DNA of 64,000 bases, taken from the NCBI RefSeq assembly GCF_019969685.1, contig NZ_JAHXYZ010000002.1, positions 1,544,273-1,608,272 of the forward strand, read 5' to 3'. Made by a program: the position numbers and the translations under genes. Source of the DNA: Microbacterium sp. EST19A (GTDB taxonomy: Bacteria > Actinomycetota > Actinomycetes > Actinomycetales > Microbacteriaceae). The notes below the pieces were generated by a model. The model was not told the DNA's origin and ran no database searches. It was given only the letters and a program-made list of their open reading frames with translations. Within the stretch, counting starts at the first letter, position 1; each line of letters opens with the position of its first letter. This document shows, piece by piece, positions 16,761 to 26,900 of the stretch.

Positions 16761-17731
16761 CAGGCCGCCGTTCGCGCCTGAGGTGCGGCGATCCCGTCGA
16801 GCACGCGGCCGATGACGGTCAGGCTGCTGGTCCCGGCGAACTCCGCCTCGGCGTCGAGCAGCAGACGGTGCTGCCAGGTCGGCCGCGCGAGGGCCTTGAT
16901 GTCGTCGGGGAGCACGAAGTGACGGCCGTGGGCTGCGGCCCACACCTTCGCGATGCGGATCATCGCGATCGCACCACGCACCGAGACGCCCAGGCGGATC
17001 GCCGGGTCGTTGCGGGTGGCCTCGGCGAGCTCCGCGACGTACCGGAGCACGGCCGGCTCCACGTGCACGGATGCCGCGAGGTCGGCCATGTCGGCGACGG
17101 CGCTCGTCGTGATGATGGCGGAGAGCCCGGCGGACGGGTTGCGGTCGGAGGCTCCGGCGAGGATGCTCTCGGTCACCGCGAGGTCGGGGTACCCGATGGA
17201 CGTCTTGATGAGGAAGCGGTCGAGCTGCGCCTCGGGGAGCTTGTAGGTTCCGGCCTGCTCGATCGGGTTCTGGGTCGCGATCACGAGGAACGGGCGACCG
17301 GTCTCGTGGGTCACGCCGTCGACGGTGACCCGGGACTCCTCCATGACCTCGAGGAGCGCCGACTGCGTCTTCGGCGAGGCGCGGTTGATCTCATCGGCGA
17401 GCACGATCGACGCGAAGATCGGACCCTTGTGGAACTCGAAGCGGTGCGACTGCTGGTCGTAGATCGTGACGCCGGTGACGTCGGACGGCAGCAGGTCGGG
17501 CGTGAACTGGATGCGCGCGCTCGTGCCCTGCACAGTCGCGGCGAGAGCCTTGGCCAGGCTCGTCTTGCCGGTTCCGGGGGCATCCTCGAGGAGCACGTGG
17601 CCCTCGGCGAGCATCGACGCCAGCACCAGACCGACGATCTCGCGCTTGCCCTGCACGGCCTTGTCGATGTTGTCCACCAGGCGCGTGAAGGTTCCCTGGA
17701 ACCAGGCGGCCTGCTCGGGGGTCATGCTCAT
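16760..17731 (-). CDS. MoxR-family AAA+ ATPase
   Basis: A 323-residue cytoplasmic AAA+ ATPase. Walker A is EDAPGTGKTSLAKAL, Walker B is IVLADEINRASPKTQSALLE, and the following VIATQNPIEQAGTYKLPEAQ is the MoxR hallmark. The C-terminal lid (about 230-320) is complete, so the length is normal. MoxR proteins act as chaperone-like motors on VWA/DUF58 partners, and one is encoded directly downstream. The gene starts 42 bases after the giant-protein gene and leads the tightly overlapping MoxR-to-kinase block. Confidence 0.95.
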   Translation of the reverse strand: MSMTPEQAAWFQGTFTRLVDNIDKAVQGKREIVGLVLASMLAEGHVLLEDAPGTGKTSLAKALAATVQGTSARIQFTPDLLPSDVTGVTIYDQQSHRFEFHKGPIFASIVLADEINRASPKTQSALLEVMEESRVTVDGVTHETGRPFLVIATQNPIEQAGTYKLPEAQLDRFLIKTSIGYPDLAVTESILAGASDRNPSAGLSAIITTSAVADMADLAASVHVEPAVLRYVAELAEATRNDPAIRLGVSVRGAIAMIRIAKVWAAAHGRHFVLPDDIKALARPTWQHRLLLDAEAEFAGTSSLTVIGRVLDGIAAPQARTAA

Positions 17732-17773
17732 GTGGGTTCTGCTCCCTCTCGTGTTCGTTTCGGCTGGGCGCGG

Positions 17774-20700
17774 CTATGGCCGCGCCCAGAATCTCTTCTC
17801 GGTGTCGACGCCGTCGCCCCAGCCCTGGATGTCGACCCAGACATCCTGGCCGTCGCGTCCGACCCAGCAGCCCAGTTGCTGGGAGCCGTTGCCGTTGACG
17901 TTGACGGTGTTCGCACTCGCGACCTGACCGGAGTTGGTCGAGTGGCAGGTCACCTGCACGCTGCCGAGGTTCAGATTCTCCCAGTGCATGACGAATCTGC
18001 GGCATCCGTTGACACAGCTGCCGGCGGCGTCGCCCTGTGTGACCCAGACCTTGGGCTGCGGCGGGTCATCGGTCTTCGCCGACGCGGAGCCGACGGGAGA
18101 CCAGGTGCCGTTCGCATCCTGCGCCCTCACCCGGATGCTGTGGGTCTGGCCGTAGCCGTTGCCGACCGTGCGAGAGCCGCTGGCCGCGACGGTCTGCCAG
18201 CCGTTGCCGATGTCGATCTGCGTGACCTGGATCGCGCGTCCGTTGTACGACCGCGCGGAGTTCCAGGAGACCTCCACGCTCTGGCCGAGGTTCCTGGCGC
18301 TGGCCGCAGGCTCCTTCGGCGGACCGAACGGGACCTGCGCGACGGCGTTCGACGGTCCGCCGACGTACTGCACACCGCCCACGTTCGCGACACCACGGGC
18401 TTCCACGTTGTAGTTCGTGCCGTTGTTCAGGCCGCCGATGACGCCGTTGCCCGGCAGGTTGGCCCAGCCGCCGCCGTTGAGACGGTACTGGTAGACCACT
18501 TCGCCCTGGCGGGCGCCGTTGCGCGAACCGGGCGTGTAGTGCACGGTGATGCTGCCGTCGCCCGCATCCACGCTGGTGATCTGCCCCGGCGAGGGCGCGA
18601 TGACGCCGCGGCGCGGCGCCGACATCGGGCTCCACTCGCCCCAGCCGGCCTTGTTCTCCCCGCGGATCCGGTAGGTGTAGTCGTTCTCGGACGTCGGCAC
18701 GACGACCGCCTGGCTGTTCGAGGCAGCCCCGGGCGACAGCGTGTTGCGCAGAGTGGACCCCTCCCAGACCTCGAGCTGATAGCTCCGAATCGCATCGCCA
18801 TTCATGGGCGGCGTTCCCCAGTTCACCTGCATCTGCGCCTGGTTCCCGACCGGGGACAGTTCGGCGGTCGTCGGTGCGCCACCGGCCAGCGGAGGACCGG
18901 CGGGCACCTCGGAGGCCGACCAGTTGCTCCAGCTCGACGGCTCGGGCGCACGGTTGTGGGCCTGCACGCGCACCTGGTAGTTGCCGCCGTTCTCCAGCCC
19001 CTCCCAGGTGAGGGAGTTGCCGGTGACCTCTTTCTGGCTGATGCCCGACGGCGGGGCCGGCGAGATCTCCAGCGTGTACCGCTCGACCGGGGAACCCGGT
19101 GTCGTCGGAGTCGTCCAGGCCACCTTGAGCGACTTGTCGCCGAACGCCAGCGACGGCGGGTTCGGGGTGTCCGGACGCGCGTCCGGGCGGGCGACGGCCG
19201 ACGATCCGGAGGGCTTCGACTCGCCGACGCGGTTCGTCGCAGTGACCTGGAACACGTACTCGACGTTGTTCGTCAGGCCGTCCAGCGTGCACGTGGTCGA
19301 CTGGCACTCCTTCGAGTACGAGCCGCCCTGCACCGCCTTCACGGTGTACTTCGTGATCTCGGCGCCGTTGTTGGAGGGAGCGCCGTACGACACGACGACG
19401 ACGCGGTCCTGCACGCTCGTGACCGTGGGCGCGCCGGGAGCCTCGGGAACGCCCTGCACGGTCAGCACGACCTGGCCGGTCGCCTCGCGATCGGGGTCTT
19501 CGGTGGCGTCCTGGATGCGGTACCGCACGACGAGGGTGCCGACGAACTCCTTCGACGGCGTCACCACGACGTCGTCGCCCTTCACGCTCACCTGGCCGGC
19601 GCCGGTCTCGACGTTCGCATCGAGGATCTTGAGCGGCGTCTCCGGGAACGGGTTGAAGTCGTTCGCGAGCACGGGCACCGTGACCGTCTTGCCCTGGTCG
19701 GCCTCGGCGATGGTGTCGGTGTTCGCGGCGGGCATCGCGCGGTTCGACGCGGTGACCTGCACGAGGACGGAGCCCTCCACCGGTTCGGTCTCGCCATCGG
19801 TGACGCGCAGGGTCAGGGTCGTCGCCGTGCCCTTCTTCGCGTTCGAGGACGCCTCGACGAGCAGCCGGTCGCCGTCGATCTTCGCGCTGATCCCCTTGCC
19901 CTCGCCGTCGACGAGCGAGTACTTGTGCTTGCCCTCGTCCTCCGGGTCGGGGTCGGTCGTGAGCGCGGCGAGGTCGAGCACGCTCGCCTCCTCACCCGGC
20001 GCGACGTTGATCTGACTGCCCAGGAACTCCGGCGGCTGGTTGTCGGGCGGCAGCACGTTGACGGGGATGCTGAGAGTCGCCTTGCGGCCCTCAGGGTCGT
20101 CGGGGCCCGTGCCGTCGGTGACCTCGAAGGTCAGCGCGTCCTGTCCGAAGTAGCCGGGCGCCGACGTGTAGACGAGCGTCTTCTCGTCTTTCACGAGGTC
20201 GGATCCGTCGGCGTTGATCGCGGTCACCTTGGCGTGCTCGGTGATGACGACGTCGCCGCCGCCCGCGACCGTGACGTACTTCGAGAGCGGGACCTCCTTG
20301 GTCTCGCCGCTCTTGACCTCGAGGGGCTTGGTCGAGGTCAGGGTCGGGCGCAGACCGTCTTCCGAGGGGACGAAGATGAAGGCCGAGGACTGCAGGTCGT
20401 CCTGGTCGGTGAGGGTGTATCGGATCAGCTGCAGCTCGTCGGTGACGGTGACACGCACCTTGCCGTTCTCCAGCACGGTCCCGCCGGCGCCGACCTCGAG
20501 GTCCAGCCGATCGGTGGTGCCGTCGGGGTCCTCGTCGTTGTCGAGGATGTCGAGGTCGGCCGAGAGGCTGCCGTCCTCGAGGTCTGCGGGGCGCAGGCGG
20601 TCGTCACGGGCGACCGGCGCCTGCAGGGGAACGTCCTCGTCGACCGTGATCTGCAGCACGGCGGTCGCCGTCGCACCGCGGGCATCGGTCACGGTGTACT

Positions 20701-23700
20701 GCAGCGAGGTCTCCAGCGCGCGGTTCGGCGCCTGGACCAGCACGCGGTCTCCCGACACCCTGGCGGACAGCCCGTCGATGTCGGGCACCTCCAGTCCGTC
20801 CTTCACGAGCGCGAGCTTGTCGCCCTCGGGGTCGGAGTCGTTGAGCAGCACCGGCACCGCGATCTCGCGACCGGGGCGCACCACGACCGCGTCCTTCACG
20901 GCATACGGAGCCTGGTTGATCTGCTCGGCCGGCGCGATGCCGACGCGGATCGTGGCGGTACCCTCCTTGCCGAGGCGGTCGCGCACGCGGTACTTGAAGA
21001 CGTCGACGCCCGTCGAGCCCTCGAAGGCCTCGTACGTGAGGTAGTTCTGCGCGACCTCGGTGATGCGGCCCTTGGTCGGGCTGGACGAGACGTCAAGCAG
21101 CTCGACCGAGTCGCCGTCGCCGTCGATGCCGTCGAGCGGCACGGCGATGTTGATCTCGGTGCCGGAGAGCGCACGGGCCACGAGATCGCGCGGCCGCGGA
21201 GCCGCGTTCGTCTCCTCGTCGACCGGGAGGATCTGGATCGTGACGTACCCGGCTGCCTTCTGCTGGCGTGAGTCGACGGCCTCGTACGTGAGGTACACCG
21301 TCTTGGCGTCGGGTCCGGCCTTGAACCGCACGGCATCCTGCGAGACGAACGCCTCGCCGAACTCCGGGTCGACGAACGGCTCGATGAGTTCGGGCGCGAC
21401 GTGCAGCACGTCGTCGCTCGGGTGCGTGTCGTTGTCGAGCACCGGGATCGTCACGACGTCGCCCGCCCGCACGTAGGCGGTGTCAGGATTCGTGACGGGC
21501 TGGAGGATCTCCTCCGCCGCCGGGATCGGCACGACCACGACCTCGCCCACGGCGGACTGCTTGCCGTTGGAGATCCGGTACGAGATGCGCACCTGCTCCT
21601 CGAGGGTGCCCTGGTCGGTGATGCGCAGCGTCTCGTGGTTCAGCACCGAGACCGAGACCCCGGTACCGGGCTCGATCGAGACGGACTGCACGACGAGGAT
21701 GCCACCGGCCGGATCCGTGTCGTTGTTCAGCACACCGATGAGCACGTCGCCGCCCGTCGGCAGCAGCGCGACGTCGCGGACGGCGACCGGCGGCAGATCG
21801 ACGTCGGCCGCCTCGGTCACGTCGATGCGGACGAGTCCCTCGCCGTTCTCCGGTCCCGCGGTCGCGAGGTACTGCACGTAGTACACCCCGACCGTGGGGG
21901 CCGTGAAGCTGAAGGTCTTGTTGGTGAAGTCCGGCAGCACGGTGGCGCCGGGCACCTCGTCGACGCGGCCGAGACGCAGCGGCTCCAGGCCGGAGCTGGT
22001 GTCGTTGGCGAGCGGCGCGACCGTGATCTGCTCGCCGACGCGCGTCACGACGTGATCGGCGTTCGTCTTCGGCTTCGTGGTGCCCTGTGCGCGCACGTCG
22101 AGCGTGATCGTGGTCGTCGTCAGCTCGCCGAAGCCGTCGGCCACCGTGACCGTCACGTCCTTGCGTCCCTGCTGGCTCGCGGTCGCCTTGTAGGTGAGCT
22201 GGCCGTCGGTGCTGAAGTCGACCTCGTCGCCCGGCTCCGCCACGACCTCCTTGAGGTAGATGTCGTCGCCGTCGGGATCGATCCAGTCCGGGAGGATGTT
22301 GTACGAGACCGTGCCGCCCGCCTCGACGGTGAGAGAGGTCTTGCGCTTCGCCGTCGGTGCGCCGTTCTGATCCCAGTCGTGCACCGAGAGGGCGACGGTC
22401 GCCGTGTCCTTCCCGCCGCGTCCGTCGTCGACCTCGTACTGGAAGCTGCTCGAGCCCGACGCGTCCTCCTCGACGGCGATCTGCAGCGAGCCGCCGTTGT
22501 AGATCGGCTGGACCGTGCCGATCGCGGGCTGCGCCTCGGCCATCGCGGCGACCAGGACGTCACCGTCCGGATCGTTGTCGTTGTCGATCACCGGCAGCAG
22601 TGCGGAAGCACCCGGCCGCACGCCGAACGCGTCGTCCTCGGCGATCGGCGGGGTGTTCACCTCGCTGCGCTCCGGGAGGGTGGTCTCGACGGTCTCCTCG
22701 GTCGAGTCGTCCTCGTTCTCGGTCTCCCCTTCGGGAGGAGTCAGGTCGTTCCAGTTGTCGACGCGCTGCAGGCTCTCGTTCGGCATCCACGCCGCGCCGC
22801 CCACCGCATCGTTCAGGATGATCACGTCGCGGTTCACGCGGAAGATGAGGCTCTTCGAGTCCTGCGCCTCCTCGATCGTCGCGGAGACGTCGTTCGCCGA
22901 CCCGGCGCACTCCCGTACGAAGGCGCCCGATCCGCCCCAGGCGCCGTAGGCGCAGCCCTTGAGCCACACCGGCGCCGCCGGAGAGCCCGAGCCCTCGGCA
23001 TCCGTCGTCGTGGGTTCGCTTCCGTCGAGCGGCACGCTCACCAGAGCGGATGCCGTGGCGACGGCGACCGCGGTGTTCTCGGCGGAGGCCTGCTGCAGCA
23101 CGGCATCCTCGGCGTCGGCGATCGTCGTGCGGAAGCCGCCCGGGGTCGTCACGGTGCCGGATGCCGCGTCCAGCACGACCGGAGTGCGCCCGACGGCCGT
23201 GATCGTGGGCGGCGTCGAGGCGTCGATCTCGCCGACCGATGCCGTGGACGGCTCGCCGGCCTCGCCCTCGTTGTCGACCGGAACCGTGACGACCTCGCCC
23301 TTCGCGCTCGAGAGGCCGAAGACCGTGCCGTCTTCGGCGACCGTCACGTCGGCGTTCTCGCCGAGCTCGGCGACCGGATCGACGGCGCCGATCTCGAAGG
23401 AGGCGATGCCCTTGACCGGCACGACCCACAGATCGCCGGACTTCTTGTCGAGGATCGCGGCCGTGCGGTTGCCCAGGGCCACCTTCGCGGAGCTCGGGAT
23501 GCCGGCGGAGTCGCCCATCGAGACGCGGGCCGGGTCGACGGCGGTGACGGTGGAGCTGCCCTCGTCGACCACCAGCACGTTCGCCGCGGCCTGGAGGATG
23601 TCGTAGTTCTCGCCCGTGGTGCGCAGTCCGCCGTCGAGGATCGTCGACTCGTTGTTGAAATGGCCGACGAGGAGGCTCGACGTCTTGGTGATCCAGACGC

Positions 23701-23842
23701 CGCCGTCGTTCAGATCGACCTTGGTGGTGGGGAACCCCTCATAGGTGAGGGCCATGGTCGTGATCGCGACGACGCCGATAGTGACGCCGGCCGCCGAGGC
23801 GAGCGCCTTCGGGCGCGCGCGCATCCACGACAGAGCCTTCAT
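17774..23842 (-). CDS. Giant surface protein 1: signal anchor, cadherin/Ig-like repeats, five FnIII repeats, Cys-rich cap
   Basis: A 2,022-residue protein. It has a short basic cytoplasmic start, one signal-anchor helix (about 13-33) and a large external part. Residues 40-370 form a unique domain of short beta-like repeats. An acidic linker follows (about 375-393). Residues 394-1463 are about ten cadherin/VCBS-like repeats with the motif NDxDPDGD. Five fibronectin type III repeats lie at about 1464-1925, and the last 95 residues form a cap with four Cys (SCVNGC, TCHS, GCWV). No LPXTG sorting signal is present. ATG at 23842 is chosen because the next gene and promoter elements give the same leader length as for its twin. 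It has its own promoter and precedes moxR by 42 bases. A role in adhesion, cell contact or as an external stalk of the secretion-like device is inferred. Confidence 0.85.
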   Translation of the reverse strand: MKALSWMRARPKALASAAGVTIGVVAITTMALTYEGFPTTKVDLNDGGVWITKTSSLLVGHFNNESTILDGGLRTTGENYDILQAAANVLVVDEGSSTVTAVDPARVSMGDSAGIPSSAKVALGNRTAAILDKKSGDLWVVPVKGIASFEIGAVDPVAELGENADVTVAEDGTVFGLSSAKGEVVTVPVDNEGEAGEPSTASVGEIDASTPPTITAVGRTPVVLDAASGTVTTPGGFRTTIADAEDAVLQQASAENTAVAVATASALVSVPLDGSEPTTTDAEGSGSPAAPVWLKGCAYGAWGGSGAFVRECAGSANDVSATIEEAQDSKSLIFRVNRDVIILNDAVGGAAWMPNESLQRVDNWNDLTPPEGETENEDDSTEETVETTLPERSEVNTPPIAEDDAFGVRPGASALLPVIDNDNDPDGDVLVAAMAEAQPAIGTVQPIYNGGSLQIAVEEDASGSSSFQYEVDDGRGGKDTATVALSVHDWDQNGAPTAKRKTSLTVEAGGTVSYNILPDWIDPDGDDIYLKEVVAEPGDEVDFSTDGQLTYKATASQQGRKDVTVTVADGFGELTTTTITLDVRAQGTTKPKTNADHVVTRVGEQITVAPLANDTSSGLEPLRLGRVDEVPGATVLPDFTNKTFSFTAPTVGVYYVQYLATAGPENGEGLVRIDVTEAADVDLPPVAVRDVALLPTGGDVLIGVLNNDTDPAGGILVVQSVSIEPGTGVSVSVLNHETLRITDQGTLEEQVRISYRISNGKQSAVGEVVVVPIPAAEEILQPVTNPDTAYVRAGDVVTIPVLDNDTHPSDDVLHVAPELIEPFVDPEFGEAFVSQDAVRFKAGPDAKTVYLTYEAVDSRQQKAAGYVTIQILPVDEETNAAPRPRDLVARALSGTEINIAVPLDGIDGDGDSVELLDVSSSPTKGRITEVAQNYLTYEAFEGSTGVDVFKYRVRDRLGKEGTATIRVGIAPAEQINQAPYAVKDAVVVRPGREIAVPVLLNDSDPEGDKLALVKDGLEVPDIDGLSARVSGDRVLVQAPNRALETSLQYTVTDARGATATAVLQITVDEDVPLQAPVARDDRLRPADLEDGSLSADLDILDNDEDPDGTTDRLDLEVGAGGTVLENGKVRVTVTDELQLIRYTLTDQDDLQSSAFIFVPSEDGLRPTLTSTKPLEVKSGETKEVPLSKYVTVAGGGDVVITEHAKVTAINADGSDLVKDEKTLVYTSAPGYFGQDALTFEVTDGTGPDDPEGRKATLSIPVNVLPPDNQPPEFLGSQINVAPGEEASVLDLAALTTDPDPEDEGKHKYSLVDGEGKGISAKIDGDRLLVEASSNAKKGTATTLTLRVTDGETEPVEGSVLVQVTASNRAMPAANTDTIAEADQGKTVTVPVLANDFNPFPETPLKILDANVETGAGQVSVKGDDVVVTPSKEFVGTLVVRYRIQDATEDPDREATGQVVLTVQGVPEAPGAPTVTSVQDRVVVVSYGAPSNNGAEITKYTVKAVQGGSYSKECQSTTCTLDGLTNNVEYVFQVTATNRVGESKPSGSSAVARPDARPDTPNPPSLAFGDKSLKVAWTTPTTPGSPVERYTLEISPAPPSGISQKEVTGNSLTWEGLENGGNYQVRVQAHNRAPEPSSWSNWSASEVPAGPPLAGGAPTTAELSPVGNQAQMQVNWGTPPMNGDAIRSYQLEVWEGSTLRNTLSPGAASNSQAVVVPTSENDYTYRIRGENKAGWGEWSPMSAPRRGVIAPSPGQITSVDAGDGSITVHYTPGSRNGARQGEVVYQYRLNGGGWANLPGNGVIGGLNNGTNYNVEARGVANVGGVQYVGGPSNAVAQVPFGPPKEPAASARNLGQSVEVSWNSARSYNGRAIQVTQIDIGNGWQTVAASGSRTVGNGYGQTHSIRVRAQDANGTWSPVGSASAKTDDPPQPKVWVTQGDAAGSCVNGCRRFVMHWENLNLGSVQVTCHSTNSGQVASANTVNVNGNGSQQLGCWVGRDGQDVWVDIQGWGDGVDTEKRFWARP

Positions 23843-23909
23843 CCGCCGGTCTCCCCCCAGGCCTCGCATCTGGAACTGCGATCCGCACCGTTCGCTGGCG
23901 ATGCGATAT

Positions 23910-23961
23910 ACCCGTTCATCCTAACTGTGCGGAGGCGTGCCGCTGATGGGCAGAGTTACCC
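23910..23961 (-). promoter_or_regulatory. Promoter region of giant gene 1 with dyad
   Basis: On the minus strand TAGGAT (23923-23918) is a likely -10 box, about 75 bases before the ATG. It lies in a 16-base block, ACCCGTTCATCCTAAC on the plus strand at 23910-23925, that is identical upstream of the twin gene. A dyad GGGCA-N4-TACCC (23948-23961) sits just upstream of where the -35 box would be, as in the twin. Confidence 0.55.
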
Positions 23962-23977
23962 ACCGCATCCCCCGGGA

Positions 23978-26900
23978 TCATTGCCAGACGCGATGCTCGT
24001 ATGCCTGCCCGTTGATCATGACCCAGACCTCGATGACGCCGCGGCGGTTGCCGAGGTAGCAGGGCAACGGGCGTTCGCCGTTTCCATTGCCGTCGACGAC
24101 CAAGCTGTGCGGCCCACTCCACTCGCCGCCGTACACCGCGTCGTTGTTGTTGCAGCGAATGGAGAGAGACTGACCGGGGTCGAAACCTCGCGCCGTCACA
24201 TAGAAGTACGCACAGGTCCCGTCATTGCAGTTCGGCTGGCCGTTGGCGTCGCCGGTCGACGTGACCCACGCGCGCGGCGGCGGCTTCGGTCCCGACGTCT
24301 GCTCGACGACCCCGCTGGTGATCTGCCGGCCGGCGGAATCGGTCACCTCGACCTGGATGGTGTGCCGCTGGCTGTAGCCGTCGCCGACCGTCGTGCTGCC
24401 GGTCGCGCCCACGTTCTGCCAGCCGCCGCCGTCGATGCGGATGCGCACGGTCGAGATGGGCCGCCCGTTCGCCGAGCCGTTGGCGTTCCAGTTGAACGTC
24501 ACGCTCTTCGCGTTCTGACCGGCACTGACCTGGGGCTGCCGCAGCGGACCGAGCGGATTGCCCTGCGCTCCGTTGGAGACCGCACCCGGATAGACGACGC
24601 CGTCGACGGTCGCCACGGCGCGCAGCTGCACGGTGTAGTTCGTGCCGTTGCTCAGGCCCGAGATGACGTTGTTGCCCGGGAGACCGGCCCAGCTGCCGCC
24701 GCCGTTGAGGGTGTACTGGTACGCGATCTCGCTGTCCTTCGCGCCGTTGCGCGAACCCGGCGCGTACGAGACCGTGAGCGACTGGTCGCCCTCGCGCACA
24801 CTGACTCCGGTCGGTGCACCCGGCTTGTTGACACCTCGGCGGGGAGCCGACATCGGGCTCCATTCGCTCCAGCCGGCCTTGTTGTACGAGCGGATGCGGT
24901 ACGTGTACGGCGTCTCGGACGTCGGCACCGTGACCGCCTGCGACCGGGCGGATGCGCCGGGCGTGATGGTGTTGCGGAGCGTGCTGCCCTCCCACACCTG
25001 CAGCTCGTAGGTGCTGATCGCATCGCCGTTGTTGTTCGGCGGAGTCCAGCTGACCTGCATCTGCGCCTGGTTGCCGACGCCCTGGATCTCGGTGGTCGTC
25101 GGCGCTGCGGCCGTCATCGGCGGACCGGCGGGGATCTCGGATGCCGACCAGTTGCTCCAGCTCGACGGCTCGGGGGCGCGGTTGTGCGCCTGTACGCGGA
25201 TCTGGTAGTTCGATCCGTTCTCGAGTCCCTCCCAGGTCATCGAGTTTCCGGTGGCCTGCTTCTGCGTGATGCCCGACGGCGGGGCGGGCGAGATCTCGAG
25301 CGTGTAGCTCTCGACCGGCGACCCCGGCGTGGTGGGAGTCGTCCAGCTGACCTTGAGCGACTTGTCGCCGAACGCGAGCGACGGCGGGTTCGGGGTGTCG
25401 GGGCGGGCGTCAGGACGCGCGATCGCCGAGGAGCCGGACGGCTTCGACTCGCCGACGCGGTTCGTCGCCGTCACCTGGAACGTGTACTCGACGTTGTTGG
25501 TGAGACCGTCGAGGGTGCACGTCGTGGACTGGCACTCCTTCGAATACGGGTTGCCGCTGACCGACTTGACGGTGTACTTCGTGATCTCGGCGCCGTTGTT
25601 CGACGGCGCCCCGTACGACACGACGACGACGCGATCCTGCACGCTGCTGACGACCGGGGCTCCCGGGGCCTCCGGCACGCCCTGCACCGTGACGACGATC
25701 TGCCCGTTCGCCTCGCGATCGGGGTCCTTCGTCGCATCCTGGATGCGGTAGCGGACGATCATGGTGCCGACGAAGCTCGCATCCGGGGTGACCACGACCT
25801 GATCGCCCTTGACCGTCGCGCCGCCCGAACCGGACTCGGTCGAGGCGCTGAGCAGCTTGAGCGGCGTCTCGGGGAACGGGTTGAAATCGTTCGCCAGCAC
25901 CGGCACGGTGATGCTCTTGCCCTGGTCGGCCTCGGAGATCGTGTCGGTGTTGGCGGTCGGCACGGGGCGCGTGGAGGCGCCGACGCGCACCGACACGGTG
26001 CCCTCGACGGGCTCGGTCGTGCCGTCGGTGATGCGCAGCGTGAGCGAGGCGACGGTGCCCTTCTCTACGTCGGACCCGGCCTCGACGAGCAGGTCGGTCC
26101 CGTCGACCTTCGCGGTGATGCCCTTGCCGGCGCCGCTCACGTACGTGTACTTGTGCTTGCCCTCGTCCTCGGGATCGGGGTCGGTCGTCAGAGCCGCGAG
26201 GTCGAGCTTCGTGGCCTCTTCGCCCGGTGCCACGACGACCTCGCTGCCGATGAAGGTCGGCTGCTGGTTCTCAGGCGGCAGGACGTTGATCGGGATGCTG
26301 AGCGTCGCGGTGCGGCCCTCGGGATCGTCGGGGCCGGTGCCGTCGGTGACCTCGAACGTGAGGGCGTCCTGACCGAAGTAGCCGTCGGCCGAGGTGTAGA
26401 CGAGCGTCGTCGCGTCCTGCACGAGATCGGCGCCGTTCGCGTGCACGGCCGTCACCTTGGCGTGCTCGGTGATGCGTGCGGTGCCGCCACCCGCGACGGT
26501 GACGTAGTCCTCGAGCGGGATCTCCTTCGTCTCGCCGCTCATGACCTCGATCGGCTTGGTCGAGTCGAGGATCGGACGCAGGTCCGACTTCGCCGGCACG
26601 AAGATGAAGGCGGAGGCGGCGAGGTCGTCGCGGTCGGTGAGCGTGTAGCGGATGAGCTGGAGCTCGTCGGTCACGGTGACCCGCACCTTGCCGTTCTCGA
26701 GCGCGGTCGCTCCGTCGCCGAGCGTGACGTCGAGGCGGTCCGTCGTCCCGTCCGGGTCCTCGTCGTTCTTGAGGATCTCGATGTCGGCGGTGAGCGTGCC
26801 GTCCTTGAGGTCGGTGGGCCGCACCCGGTCGTCGCGCGCGACCGGCGCCTGCAGCGGCACGTCCTCGTCGACCGTGATCTGCAGAGCGGCGGTCGCCTCG

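Noticed and set aside
16745..21271. A 1,508-codon plus-strand frame over MoxR and the first giant gene
   Set aside because: Same type of shadow composition; MoxR and FnIII signatures are on the minus strand.
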